Below, piece after piece: positions 12,020-23,596 of a stretch of 64,000 bases of DNA (the stretch's first letter is position 1; each line of letters opens with the position of its first letter). Below the pieces are notes generated by a model. The model ran no database searches, was not told the origin of the DNA, and saw nothing but the letters and a program-made list of their open reading frames with translations. Source of the DNA: Sanderia malayensis (taxonomy: Eukaryota; Cnidaria; Scyphozoa; Semaeostomeae; Pelagiidae); assembly GCA_013076295.1 (NCBI GenBank), contig RQOL01000374.1:1178001-1242000 (forward strand), in the 5' to 3' direction. Made by a program: the position numbers and the translations under genes.

Positions 12020-12257
12020 TTGTTGCCACGATTCCAAGTATTCAACATGGTGGGTGGTGCCACGTTATGGACGTTTAGTATGTGTCACTGATTGAAATGA
12101 CCTTAGGATTCTAAAATTAAACTGTCATGCTCAACAGGGGTGATATTCCACTGTCTGTTTGTTTATTTGGCACTGCATCAGTGCATGTTCTCTCAAACAA
12201 AACTTGCATTTCTCAGAACAGCCAAATAATTTGTGTGCGTTGCAACTGTTTTTTTTA

Positions 12258-12590
12258 ATGGATCACGGTGATTTCGAATTGAAATTTAAGGTTTTGCGCA
12301 ATAGGTATCTAATAACGTACAGTAGGGCAGATTTGACGAAGTTTCCCAGCAGGAAATCATTTGGAAAGTCTGTTGTGGAGGCTTTTACTCAAACGAATCT
12401 CGCATGAGTGTGGCTCATCGGGTGTGTAGTCAAGAGAAACATCAGGATGGGGAAGAGATGGAGAAATTATGCATTCTTACTTTATCCCACAAGCTTGGCG
12501 CAGCGCTGCACTTTGCTGGAGTACTTTAATTTTAAACATATGTGTGGCATCAATTTTGTATCTGAACACAGACGAGAATAGAAAAAAGTT
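12258..12590 (+). pseudogene. Degenerate HUH/Rep-like N-terminal fragment, copy 1
   Basis: Encodes MDHGDFELKFKVLRNRYL, then ITYSRADLTKFPSRKSF, ending at a TGA at 12405-12407. A second frame just downstream reads CSQEKHQDGEE. The order 'LxTYSxAD...C-x-E-x-H-x-DG' recalls the first motifs of rolling-circle Rep (HUH) proteins, but the His-x-His pair is not preserved. The assignment is tentative; it could also be an unrelated small transposon protein. Confidence 0.35.
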
Positions 12591-12834
12591 ATAATGCTTC
12601 TTGTTCAAGCACAATTGTATATTATCTATAAACACAAATGCCTAACAGACCTTTTTGAACGCAATAATGTACTCAATGAGAAGCAGCCTCGTTTTCAAAA
12701 TGTGTGACGTCCCAAAAGCTAATCGACATTAGTTACACCATTTTGAGCACCATATTCGAACTCAGCAGGGTGAAATTACCCACAGTAGATAAAATCGGGC
12801 ATGCTGGCCTTATATTTAGGAATTTTCACCAAAG

Positions 12835-13090
12835 ACAATCATTGACAAAAGGTCTTGAGACATTGAAAAATTTGCGTCACTTTTCAATGAGAAACATAAT
12901 ATTTTTGGAAAATACCGAGCCATTCCCCTGCCCCCAAATCAATGTTGTTATTTTTGATGGACAGGTTTATCAGGGAGTGCTAAAAACACTTTCTAAACAT
13001 CCTCAACACTGAATAGGGGGAGGGGGGTCTTTTTTTTTCGGGACATATGAGAAATTTTTTAACTGTCTCACACCTTATGGCGAGGATTGT
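12835..13090. mobile_element. Element X, copy 2
   Basis: Nearly identical to 11283-11537, with one or two base changes and a different T-run length. It separates the two copies of element S. Confidence 0.7.
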
Positions 13091-13356
13091 CTTTGGTGAA
13101 AATTCCTAAATATAAGGCGAGCATGCCCGATTTTATCTACTGTAGGCAATTTCAACCCGCTGAGTTCGAATCTGGTGTTCAAAATGGTGTAACTAATGTT
13201 GATTAGCTTTTGTGACAAAAACAATTAGAAAAAGATGCTGTGCAACACAATATCACGAGATTGTCAAAGCAGGAGTTTCAGGATAGAATCATTGAAACTA
13301 TGAACAGAATACCAAAGTGGAAAATAGACAAAATAATTAGTCTGGCCAACGAATAA

Positions 13357-13572
13357 TACACGGTTAACGGACGATTAACGGACGGATAACACCATGGTCT
13401 ATATTTATTCAGTACTAAATTTAACGATTAACACGGTCAACGGCAATTATTTTAAAATATTAGTGATAATATTTATAAGAATATGCCGTTAACCGTGTTA
13501 TTCGTCAAATTTAGTACTGAATAACTATAGACCATAGTGTTATCCGTCCGTTAATCATCCGTTAACCGTGCA
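13357..13572. mobile_element. Palindromic MITE, copy 2
   Basis: Same structure and site as 11804-12019 with a handful of substitutions, so it was present before the S segment was duplicated. Confidence 0.75.
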
Positions 13573-13811
13573 TTGTTGCCACGATTCCAAGTATTCAACA
13601 TGGTGGGTGGTGCCACGTTATGGACGTTTAGTATGTGTCACTGATTGAAATGACCTTAGGATTCTAAAATTAAACTGTCATGCTCAACAGGGGTGATATT
13701 CCACTGTCTGTTTGTTTATTTGGCACTGCATCAGTGCATGTTCTCTCAAACAAAACTTGCATTTCTCAGAACAGCCAAATAATTTGTGTGCGTTGCAACT
13801 GTTTTTTTTTA

Positions 13812-14135
13812 ATGGATCACGGTGATTTTGAATTGAAATTTAAGGTTTTGCGCAATAGGTATCTAATAACGTACAGTAGGGCAGATTTGACGAAGTTTCC
13901 CAGCAGGAAATCATTTGGAAAGTCTGTTGTGGAGGCTTTTACTCAAACGAATCTCGCAGGAGTGTGGCTCATCGGGTGTGTAGTCAAGAGAAACATCAGG
14001 ATGGGGAAGAGATGGAGAAATTATGCATTCTTACTTTATCCCACAAGCTTGGCGCAACGCTGCACTTTGCTGGAGTACTTTAATTTTAAACATATGTGTG
14101 GCATCAATTTTGTATCTGAACACAGACGAGAATAG
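13812..14135 (+). pseudogene. Degenerate HUH/Rep-like fragment, copy 2
   Basis: Same product as at 12258, but CGCAGG replaces CGCATG so the TGA is absent and the frame stays open to 14135. The C-terminal part (GKRWRNYAFLLYP) is in a shifted frame relative to the CSQEKHQDG reading. The functional call is weak for the same reasons. Confidence 0.35.
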
Positions 14136-14268
14136 AAAAAAGTTATGATGTGACTTGTTCAAGCACAATTGTATATTATCTATAAACACAAATGCCTAAC
14201 AGACCTTTTTGAACGCAATAATGTACTCAAAGAGAAGCAGCCTCGTTTTCAAAATGTGTGACGTCATT

Positions 14269-14518
14269 GACATTGACAAAAGGTCTTGAGACATTGAAAA
14301 ATTTGCGTCACTTTTCAATGAGAAACATATTTTTGGAAAATACCGAGCCATTCCCCTCCCCCCAAATCAATGTTGTTATTTTTGATGGACAGGTTTATCA
14401 GGGAGTGCTAAAAACACTTTCTAAACATCCTCAACACTGAATAGGGGGAGGGGGGTCTGTTTTTTTCGGGACATATGAGAAATTTTTTAACTGTCTCACA
14501 CCTTATGGCGAGGATTGT
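14269..14518. mobile_element. Element X, copy 3
   Basis: Third X copy; a few bases at its left end are altered by the S2 deletion. It ends GAGGATTGT at 14518, directly against sequence that resumes the OTU-like reading frame. Confidence 0.65.
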
Positions 14519-14659
14519 AGTCATAAAAGTGTGTTCAGATTTTCTAAAAGTGGCAATTATTATCATATCATCATCTCTGCAAATGACAGCGGTACAATTC
14601 ATTCCTAATGACATCCTGCTTGAACACCGATTTACTTGGCGTACACTCTGAAGCTTTGG
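14519..14659 (+). pseudogene. OTU-like domain, 3' part after the mosaic insertion
   Basis: Reads VVIKVCSDFLKVAIIII, then FIPNDILLEHRFTW, fitting the later strands of an OTU fold after the break at 11282. The exact pre-insertion junction is not resolved, and the remainder of the gene is cut by the Helitron that starts at 14693. Confidence 0.45.
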
Positions 14660-14692
14660 ATTATTTTGTTCCTTTTTCAATTTTGTAAACCT

Positions 14693-17499
14693 TCTAATAT
14701 ATATATTCTGTGATGTCACGTGACGGTGGCGAAACTCTGCCTAAAACAATAGATTCGACCCGAAACAATAGGTCGAACGCCCAAAAACAATGGGCCGAAA
14801 CGGCGAACCGTGTAATCACAGAGGCTTTTTTGTATGTGGGTATATGGCAATGAAATTCACACTGAATGTTTAGTTTATTAATTTAACTGGGGTAATGGAT
14901 TTTGTTTTTCGATTTTCTCCCTAATTATTGAATTATTCCATTAATTATTCTGCTAATTGTGCTATCACGAAAAAACTACGGTTTACGCTGGCGAAACTTC
15001 CAAAATTCCCGTCCCGAACTCCATTTTCGAACAGAGTATTCGCTCTTCACGTGACCCGTTTCCCTTTTGCTGTAATTTGATTGGCTCTTTCGTGACTTCA
15101 CGTGAACAGTCTCGCGTTTAAGCAGCGCACGAAGTGCGCCCTATCAATCAATGTTTCTTGATAATAGATTGACAGGCGAGCGCAGCGAGCTAACCTATTG
15201 TACGTGGGGTTGAAAGAGGCATAAGCGATGCGAATGCAGCGCAAGAAGTGCGCCCTACCAGTCAATGTTTCCTGATAATAGATAGACAGGCGAGCGCAGC
15301 GAGCTAACCCATTGTAAGTGGGGTTGAAAGAGGCATGCGCGAAGCGAATGCAGCGCACGAAGTGCGCCCTACCAGTCAATGTTTCTTGATAATAGATGGA
15401 CAGGCGAGCGCAGCCAGCTAACCCATTGTAAGTGGGGTTGAAAGAGTCATGAGCGAAGCGAATGCAGCGCACGAAGTGCGCCCTACCCGTCAATGTTTTT
15501 TGATAATAGATGGACAGGCGAGCGCAGCGAGCTAGCCCATTGTAAGTGGGGTTGAAAGAGGCATGAGCGAAGCGAATGCAGCGCCCGAAGTGCGCCCTAT
15601 CAGTCAATGTTTCTTGATACTAGATAGACAGGCGAGCGCAGCGAGCTAACCCATTGTAAGTGGGGTTGAAAGAGGCATAGCGAAGCGAATGTAGCGCACA
15701 AAGTACGCCCTATCAGTCAATGTTTCTTGATAATAGATAGACAGGCGAGCGCAGCGAGCTAACCCATTGTACGTGGGGTTGAAAGAGGCATGAGCGAAGC
15801 GAATGCAGCACACGAAGTGCGCCCTATCAGTCAATGTTTCTTGATAATAGATTGACAGGCGAGCGCAGCGAGCTAACCCATTGTACGTGGGGTTGAAAGA
15901 GGCATAAGCGAAGCGAATGCAGCGCAAGAAGTGCGCCCTACCAGTCAATGTTTCTTGATAATAGATAGACAGGCGAGCGCAGCGAGCTAAGCCATTGTAA
16001 GTGGGGTTGAAAGAGGCATGAGCGAAGCGAATGCAGCGCACGAAGTGCGCCCTATCAGTTAGTGTTTCTTGATAATAGATAGACAGGCGAGCGCAGCGAG
16101 CTAACCCATTGTACATGGGGTTGCAAGAGGCATGAGGGAAGCGAATGCAGCGCACGAAGTGCGCCCTATCAGTCATTGTTTCTTGATAATAGATAGACAG
16201 GCGAGCGCAGCGAGCTAACCCATTGTATGTGGGATTGAAAGAGGCATGAGCGAAGCGAATGCAGCGCACGAAGTGCACCCTACCAGTCAATGTTTCTTGA
16301 TAATAGATGGACAGGCGAGCGCAGCGAGCTAACCCAATGTACGTGGGGCTGAAAGAGGCATGAGCGAAGTGAATGCAGCGCACGAAGTGCGCCCTATCAG
16401 TCAATGTTTCTTGATAATAGATAGACAGGCGAGCGCAGCGAGCTAACCCAATGTACGTGGGGTTGAAAGAGGCAGGAGCGAAGCGAATGCAGTGCACGAA
16501 GTGCGCCCTACCAGTCAATGTTTCTTGATAATAGATGGACAGGCGAGCGCAGCGAGCTAACCCATTGTAAGTGGGGTTGAAAGAGGCATGAACGAAGCGA
16601 ATGCAGCGCACGAAGTGCGCCCCATCAGTCAGTGTTTCTTGATAATAGATAGACAGGCGAGCGCAGCGAGCTAACCCATTGTAAGTGGGGTTGAAAGAGG
16701 CATGAGCGAAGCGAATGCAGCGCCCGAAGTGCGCCCTATCAGTCAATGTTTCTTGATAATAGATAGACAGAGGCGAGCGCAGCGAGCTAACCCATTGTAA
16801 GTGGGGTTGAAAGAGGCATGAGCGAAGCGAATGCAGCACACGAAGTACGCCCTATCAGTCAATGTTTTTTGATAATAGATAGACAGGCGAGTGCAGCGAG
16901 CTAACCCATTGTAAGTGGGGTTGAAAGAGGCATGAGCGAAGCGAATGCAGCGCACGAAGTGCGCCCTATCAGTCAATGTTTTTTGATAATAGATAGACAG
17001 GCGAGCGCAGCGAGCCAACCCATTGTAAGTGGGGCTGAAAGAGGCATGAGCGAAGCGAATGCAGCGCACGAAGTGCGCCCTACCAGTCAATGTTTCTTGA
17101 TAATAGATAGCCAGGCGAGCGCAGCGAGCTAACCCATTGTACGTGGGGTTGAAAGAGGCATGAGTGAAGCGAATGCAGCGCACGAAGTGCGCCCTATCAG
17201 TCAATGTTTCTTGATAATAGATTGACAGGCGAGCGCAGCGAGCTAACCCATTGTACGTCGGGTTGAAAGAGGCATTAGCGAAGCAAATGCAGCGCAAGAA
17301 GTGCGCCCTACCAGTCAATGTTTCTTGATAATAGATAGACAGGCGAGCGCAGCGAGCTAACCCATTGTAAGTGGGGTTGAAAGAGGCATGCGCGAAGCCA
17401 ATGCAGCGCACGAAGTGCGCCCTATCAGTCAATGTTCCTTGATAATAGAAACACAGGCGAGCGCAGCGGGCTAACCCATTGTACGTGGGGTTGAAAGAG
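14693..17499 (+). mobile_element. Non-autonomous Helitron with minisatellite array, left copy (3' truncated)
   Basis: Starts TCTAATATATATATTCTG with a T before it. It shares with the copies at 17.5-19.8 kb and 27.8-29.4 kb a ~400-bp 5' module containing CACGTGA boxes and a CCAAT box (ATTGG near 15078). A long tandem array follows. The 3' end found in the other two copies (GACCCCTAG) is absent here: the array stops in a partial unit at 17499, followed by a 24-bp spacer before the right copy. Confidence 0.75.
15118..17499 (+). repeat. Minisatellite array, 114-bp period, about 21 units
   Basis: Each unit contains the hairpin core GCGCACGAAGTGCGC, a TTGATAATAGATAGACAGG segment, AGCGCAGCGAGCTAACC and TGGGGTTGAAAGAGGC. 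The spacing between successive core motifs is 114 bp (e.g. 15351, 15465, 15579). As 114 is 38 codons, stop-free minus-strand frames of up to 397 codons arise; these are not treated as genes. Confidence 0.95.
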
Positions 17500-17523
17500 T
17501 GTTGTGATGATATATTGTTAATA

Positions 17524-19816
17524 CTAGGGGTCATCACTTGCTTCGCTCGTTCGCCCCAGCCCGTCAAGTAAAAAAAGCTTAATCTGGTTGGCGCACTTCG
17601 TGCGCTGCATTTGCTTAAGCTCATGCCCCTTTCAACCCCACTTACAATGGGTTAGCTCGCTGCGCTTGCCTGTCTATCTATTATCAAGAACAATAGACTG
17701 ATAGGGCGCACTTCGTGCGCTGCATTCACTTACGCTCATGCCCCTTTCAACCCCACGTACAATGGGTTAGCTCGCTGCGGTCGCCTGTCTATCTATTATC
17801 AAGAAACAGAGACTGATAGGGCGCACTTCGTGCGCTGCATTTGCTTACGCTCATGCCCCTTTCAACCCCACCTACAATAGGTTAGCTCGCTGCTCTCGCC
17901 TGTCTATCTATTATCAAGAAACAGAGACTGATAGGGCGCACTTCGTGCGCTGCATTTGCTTACCCTCATGCCCCTTTCAACCCCACCTACAATGGGTTAG
18001 CTCGCTGTGCTCGCCTGTCTATCTATTATCAAGAAACATTGACTGATAGGGCGCGCTTCGTGCGCTGCATTCGCTTCACTCATGCCCCTTTCAACCCCAC
18101 GTAAAATGGGTTAGCTCGCTGCACTCGCCTGTCTATCTATTATCAAGAAACATAGACTGATAGGGCGCACTTCGTGCGCTGCATTCACTTACGCTCATGC
18201 CCCTTTCAACCCCACGTAAAATGGATTAGCTCGCTGCGCTTGCCTGTCTATCTATTATCAAGAAACATAGACTGATAGGGCGCACTTCGTGCGCTGCATT
18301 CACTTACGCTCATGCCCCTTTCAACCCCACGTAAAATGGGTTAGCTCGCTGCACTCGCCTGTCTATCTGTTATCAAGAAACATAGACTGATAGGGCACAC
18401 TTCGTGCGCTGCATTTGCTTACGCTCATGCCCCTTTCAACCCCACTTACAATGGGTTAGCTCGCTGCGCTTGCCTGTCTATCTATTATCAAGAAACATAG
18501 ACTGATAGGGCGCACTTCATGCGCTGCATTCACTTACGCTCATGCCCCTTTCAACCCCACGTACAATGGGTTAGCTCGCTGCACTCGCCTGCCTATCTGT
18601 TATCAAGAAACATAAACTGATAGGGCGCACTTCGTGCGCTGCATTCGCTTACGCTCATGCCCCTTTCAACCCCACGTATAATGGGTTAGCTCGCTGCGGT
18701 CGCCTGTCTATCTATTATCAAGAAACAGAGACTGATAGGGCGCACTTCGTGCGCTGCATTTGCTTTACGCTCATGCCCCTTTCAACCCCACCTACAATGG
18801 GTTAGCTCGCTGCGCTCGCCTGTCTATCTATTATCAAGAAACATTGACTGATAGGGCGCACTTCGTGCGCTGCATTCGCCTACGCTCATGCCCCTTTCAA
18901 CCCCACGTACAATGGGTTAGCTCGCTGCGCTCGCCTGTCTATCTATTACTAAGAAACATTAGCTGATAGGGCGCACTTTGTGCGCTGCATTCGCTTATGC
19001 TCATGCCTTTGCCTACTCCTCTTGCAACAGTTTGGCTCGCTTCGCTCGCCTGATAACCCCTTATCATAATTTGTTTATTAAAACTTTGGGCTTGTTTACA
19101 TTAGGCCTAAGCGTCGCAAACATGCCGAAGCAACAATGGCGGTCGCCTACTACCTAAACTACAACTATCTCACTCAAAAAACAAAACAAAGCTATCACCT
19201 GTGTTCTCAATTGTTTCCTGTAATTTTCCAGAGGTCTCTCAAACAATTAGCAAGTCTTTACAAGGATAATTCAGGTCGTAAAATACTTTGAAAGGCGCCC
19301 AGTTATCCTTTGTGTGCAAAACAAAAACACGCGTCTTCTCCAAAAGTACCTGCTGTTCAACCCGAGGGCAAATTTGCATGATAACGAAATACGTGTGACA
19401 GTTCCACGTGAAGTCGCGAAAGAGCCAATCAAATTACAGCAAAAGGCGAAACGGGTCACGTGAAGAGCGAATACTCTGTTCGAAAATGGAGTTCGGGACG
19501 CGAATTTGGAAGTTTCGCCACCGTAAACCGTAGTTTTTTTGTGATAGCACAATTAGCAGAATAATTAATGGAATAATTCAAAAATTCGGGAGAAAATCGA
19601 AAAACAAAATCCATTACCCTGGTTAAATTAGTAAACTAAGCATTCAGTGTGAATTTCATTGCCATATATCCATATACAAAAATGCCTTTATGATTACACG
19701 GTTCGCCGTTTCGGCCCATTGTTTTTGGGCGTTCGACCTATTGTTTCGGGTCGAATCTATTGTTTTTGGCAAGGAAAGTGAGTCGTCACGTGATATCACA
19801 GAATATATATATTAGA
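17524..19816 (-). mobile_element. Non-autonomous Helitron with minisatellite array, right copy (complete)
   Basis: On the minus strand it begins TCTAATATATATA (19816) and ends GACCCCTAG (17524). The flanking bases are A before the TC and T after the CTAG, the canonical Helitron A^T target. A GC-rich near-palindrome (GGGGCGAACGAGCGAAGCG) precedes the terminus. It is 2293 bp long with no coding capacity, and lies head to head with the left copy. Confidence 0.8.
17591..19000 (-). repeat. Minisatellite array, ~115-bp period, about 12 units
   Basis: Reverse-complement orientation to the left array. Core GCGCACTTCGTGCGC recurs at 17591, 17706, 17821 and 17936, a 115-bp period, so reading frames are short here. 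Some units carry T/C changes at fixed positions (for example TTGCTT or CACTTA in place of TCGCTT). Confidence 0.95.
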
Positions 19817-20456
19817 TATTTTTATACTTTATACTTTGTAGTACCCTTCATTGATAAATACACAGAGAATGAAGAAGATGCATGATTGATGATAGAATAT
19901 TAAGAACACACAACAAAGGTTGAAAGGAGATGACTTCAACTTATAAATTTTATAGTTGCAACAAAACTGTATATCTTGCAACATAAATGTACTATTTACC
20001 TGAATATAATTTACCAATGAAGCGTGCAACATTACATATGCTTCTCTTGAAAAGTCTTCATTTTCTGTAGTCATTTCTCATAACTAACTTTCACACTATC
20101 AGGCCACTACCAGGGTATTTCCGCCACACATAACAATATTTACCCATTCTGTGACATTTCCAGGAGGCCTCGATTTCAGTTATCTATATTTTATTATACG
20201 AGGCCATCTTCAATCTGTTGCCATGGTGTTCATATACAAAATTATCTTCACAATGCAACACGCCAAAAATATTTTCCGTTCGTGTTCATCATTGTCAAAA
20301 GTAGAACCACAAGTCAACAGGTAAATTGTTTTTAACTCATTACTAATAATTTATACTTTTACATATTAATAAAGACATTTACAAATAATACCCAAATTTT
20401 TTATTACATGCACAACTATTTCCATGTATTTAATCACTGATGATATTCCTTTTCCA
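19817..20456. other. AT-rich noncoding DNA
   Basis: No gene or element was recognised. It directly flanks the Helitron insertion. Confidence 0.4.
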
Positions 20457-21150
20457 GTCTTCATTTAGTTTTCGTTGTGGAACCTTCCTATACTGAAGAA
20501 AAAAGATTTCGGTATGTACTTTCAGTTCAATATTACTTGCATAATTAGGTTCTCCATTACTATTGTCTTCACCTAGCATATGTATAACTTACTACTTATC
20601 ATTTCAATCACAATCATCTTATTCTTTTCCCAGTATTTGCAGTTTGACAGTTGCCCTTTCATTTTTATTTCGTTCAGATTTTCGGTATCTACTTTCAGTT
20701 CAATGTTAATTAGATAATGAGATTCCCTATTACTATTATGATCACCAACCATATGTATTAATTACCACTTACCATTTAAATCACAATTATCTTTTTCCAG
20801 TATTTGCAGTTTGGCAGTTGCCCTTTATTTTTAATTTTCTTCAGATTTTCGGTATGTGCTTTCATTTCCATGTTAATAAGATAATGAGATTCTCCATTAC
20901 TATTATCTTCACCAAGCATAGGTATAACTTACTATTTACGATTTCAACCACAATTATCTTATTCTCTTCCCACCATTTCCAATTTGGCCTTTGATTTCTA
21001 CTTTGTTCATATTTTGGTATGTACTTTTCTTTCAATGTCACTTACATAATGAGATTCTCCATTAATATTATGTTCACAAAGCATATGTATAACTTACTAC
21101 TTACGATTTGAATCACCATTATCTTATTGCTTTTCCAGTATTTGCAGTTT
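20457..21150. repeat. Tandem array, ~170-bp period, four diverged units
   Basis: The phrase CCAGTATTTGCAGTTTGGCA or a variant recurs near 20457, 20631, 20798, 20971 and 21136, at intervals of 165-174 bp. It is accompanied by shared TTCGGTATGTACTTTC and ATGAGATTCTCCATTA segments. Divergence is moderate, so this is an old array. Confidence 0.8.
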
Positions 21151-23596
21151 GGCAACTGTCCTTTGATTTTGTATGATATTATATTATTTTGCAACAGTAC
21201 TGCTTCATGTAAATATATTCTTTTTTCACATATCAATGATTCTTATTAAAGAAAAACAACTTTTATTTGTTTGCTTTAAGGTTCGCTATGGCTACAAGTG
21301 CCAAAAGAAAGCCCGAGCCAGAAAAAAAATTGTTATATGGCTTGGTGATCAAGTCAAAGTAATTATAGCTAATATATTAATTCACATTTCATCACATATA
21401 AAGACATTTACAATAAATAACATACAAAGACATTTATGGTCTGAAAAGGGAGGAACAAAAAGTTCTCCTTGGTTGACAAGGAGGGGAGGAGACTCCCCAC
21501 AAGAGATATAGTGTAAGTATACCTTCTGTATTTGAAGCTCAGTTGTTCTATTGATATGTTCCAAATATTGTATAATGTCCTTCCACCAAAAAACAACCTG
21601 TAACATAATTGTGTATTCACAGATCACAGAAGGAGGCCTTTATTAAAATTGGTAAAGGCCACAGAAAACAAAAAGTGGATAAAAAGGGTGGCAAGGCCAC
21701 CCAAGAATTTTCTAGAACTTTGATTGTGGCCATGCCCACCCAAAGGGCTGTAAAAATTATGCAGGACATGTGTAAATAGTTTCTTAACTAATTTACACAT
21801 GTCCTGTTTTTGACCATGCATGAAAGAGACAATCATAAAATCAAAACCACAACATTAACGCAAAATATAAAGTAAAATTATCCACTTTTCCATATAAAAA
21901 AATTTTTAAACATTTCACATATTTTGTTCATGCATGGTCAAAGTTTTATTCCTGATATATTTGTTCATATTATATGTTCCAAATGTTCTTATTTTATATG
22001 TTCCAAATTATATGTTCCAGTATTTTTAATATTTCAGTCACATTTTTAATAATTCAGAAAGCTTTATCAGTTATAAATGCTTACATTATTTCCTTGCAAA
22101 ACCTTCACTTAATAACATACCCAATGCATGGTATTCACTTTCATGAATGCGATGTTGCAGTTGCACCAGGTAACGGTGGTCATTTATTCCCAGTATGATT
22201 CTTTTTTAAGCCATTTTTGCAATCTAAACTCAGAAAACGAAACTGGAGTTAACACATTTTGAACAGTGAGTCAAAATTCTTTATACATACTCTTCAGATG
22301 GAAATGATTTAAGAAGATGCAGTTGGATTCTCACCATGCTTTCTTCCTCATCAAACTCTCCTTGGCATGCCATTGCCTTGATGTAATGATGTCATTCAAA
22401 TTCACGTGCAATTTTTCCCTCCTACCTTTTTAACCAGTCTGAGGGACGAAGGGGAATTCCATTTTCACTAACAAGTTTCCCGCCTTTTTAAGCATGTGAC
22501 GTGTATAAACCAATCGTGGGAGCTGTATAGTACAATAGAAATCCCGCCTCTGGTTATACGCACAATTAGATTTTGCCTAATTTAATTTAGTTGTCCAAAT
22601 TATCGATAGGATATAATTATATGGAATTATTTATCGCTGAGTAAGTATTATGAATGTTGTTTTTTCTAACAAGCTATCATTATAACCTAAAAAGCTTCTT
22701 CATCCCTATTTCCCTTAATAATGTCAATAACTTTTGCTCTTCTTTCTATCCATTTCATGGCAAGAACAGGTTACGTCTTGTTCAGGCATCATATTTTTAT
22801 TAAATATATCTATTTCAAGTTTATTAATAACTATTATCTTTCCTTTCTTGCCATAGTTTTGAAAGACACAAGGCGCGGTAAGAAATGAATTTATTCATTG
22901 CAGTTTTTCCTTCTCAGTATACCTCTTTAATTATTTGCTTACTTTATAAAAAGAGGCCCACTTTGGTCTATTTTCAAATAACGGACACCTCTTTTACAAA
23001 CTTCTTTCAATAATTATGAAATGATATTTTCGTTACCTATGATTTTTAAATGTAACCTATGTGCAGCGAGCTACTCTTTACCACGGATAAAAACATCATT
23101 TTTGTTTTATGCATCTGGAATATTATGAAGAAACATTTATGGCGCCGTTTTTAACAAATTTACCCTGTAACCAAATTTGTTGAATTCTTGATAACTGCCC
23201 TGGATTCAACAAGTTAATTTTCATTACGTACAGGCTTTCGGAGCCTCTTTTTATGATTCGTTTATTCATGTCAACAATAATTTTGATTTCAATTTACTTT
23301 CTTCCATTTTAGTAACTGTTTACATTACAGAAACGAGCGCAGTTTAACGTGAGGGTTTTCATAAAACTTACATTATATTATATAGCATTACTTTTATAAT
23401 AATGATTTATTTACAACACTATACTTAACACTAACATACTCTTTAAATACATAATATTTACTTCTTTGTGTTGCAGCTTTACACGGGGCTATAATTATTT
23501 CCATTGTTGTTGCTATTGAGGCCAAGCAATAACATTTACAATAATACTGCCTAATTTAAATTGTCCCTGCTTCTTTTGCATATCACAACTTGCACC
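21151..23596. other. AT-rich noncoding stretch with one strong hairpin
   Basis: A near-perfect hairpin lies at 21762-21806 (arms CAGGACATGTGTAAAT). Nearby, TGACCATGCATGA and its inverted counterpart near 21927 hint at a decayed MITE. The rest up to the Helitron start codon shows no gene and may include the Helitron 5' region; its terminus was not identified. Confidence 0.4.

Larger units (their letters stand above)
11538..12834. mobile_element. Element S, copy 1, with ~120-bp terminal inverted repeats
   Basis: Begins CTTTGGTGAAAATTCC and ends GGAATTTTCACCAAAG. The inverted match extends about 120 bp on each side (11538-11660 against 12709-12834). The match also runs 6 bp into X (GATTGT/ACAATC), so the X/S boundary is uncertain by that amount. 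Inside lie a 216-bp palindromic element (11804-12019) and a short HUH-like reading frame (12258-12407 and following). Confidence 0.65.
13091..14268. mobile_element. Element S, copy 2, right end deleted
   Basis: Near-identical to S copy 1, including the internal palindrome, but it stops at GTGTGACGTC and lacks the ~120-bp right inverted repeat. It then joins X copy 3 directly. Hence the first repeat step is 1552 bp and the second 1431 bp. Confidence 0.7.

Noticed and set aside
15098..17624. Long minus-strand ORFs (169, 397 and 293 codons) with a 38-residue repeat
   Set aside because: They follow from a 114-bp tandem repeat whose length is divisible by three. No start context, no family and no matching frame in the 115-bp sister array.
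15118..19000. CRISPR-like array
   Set aside because: Units are contiguous and similar across their full length with no unique spacers, and the surrounding genome is animal-like.
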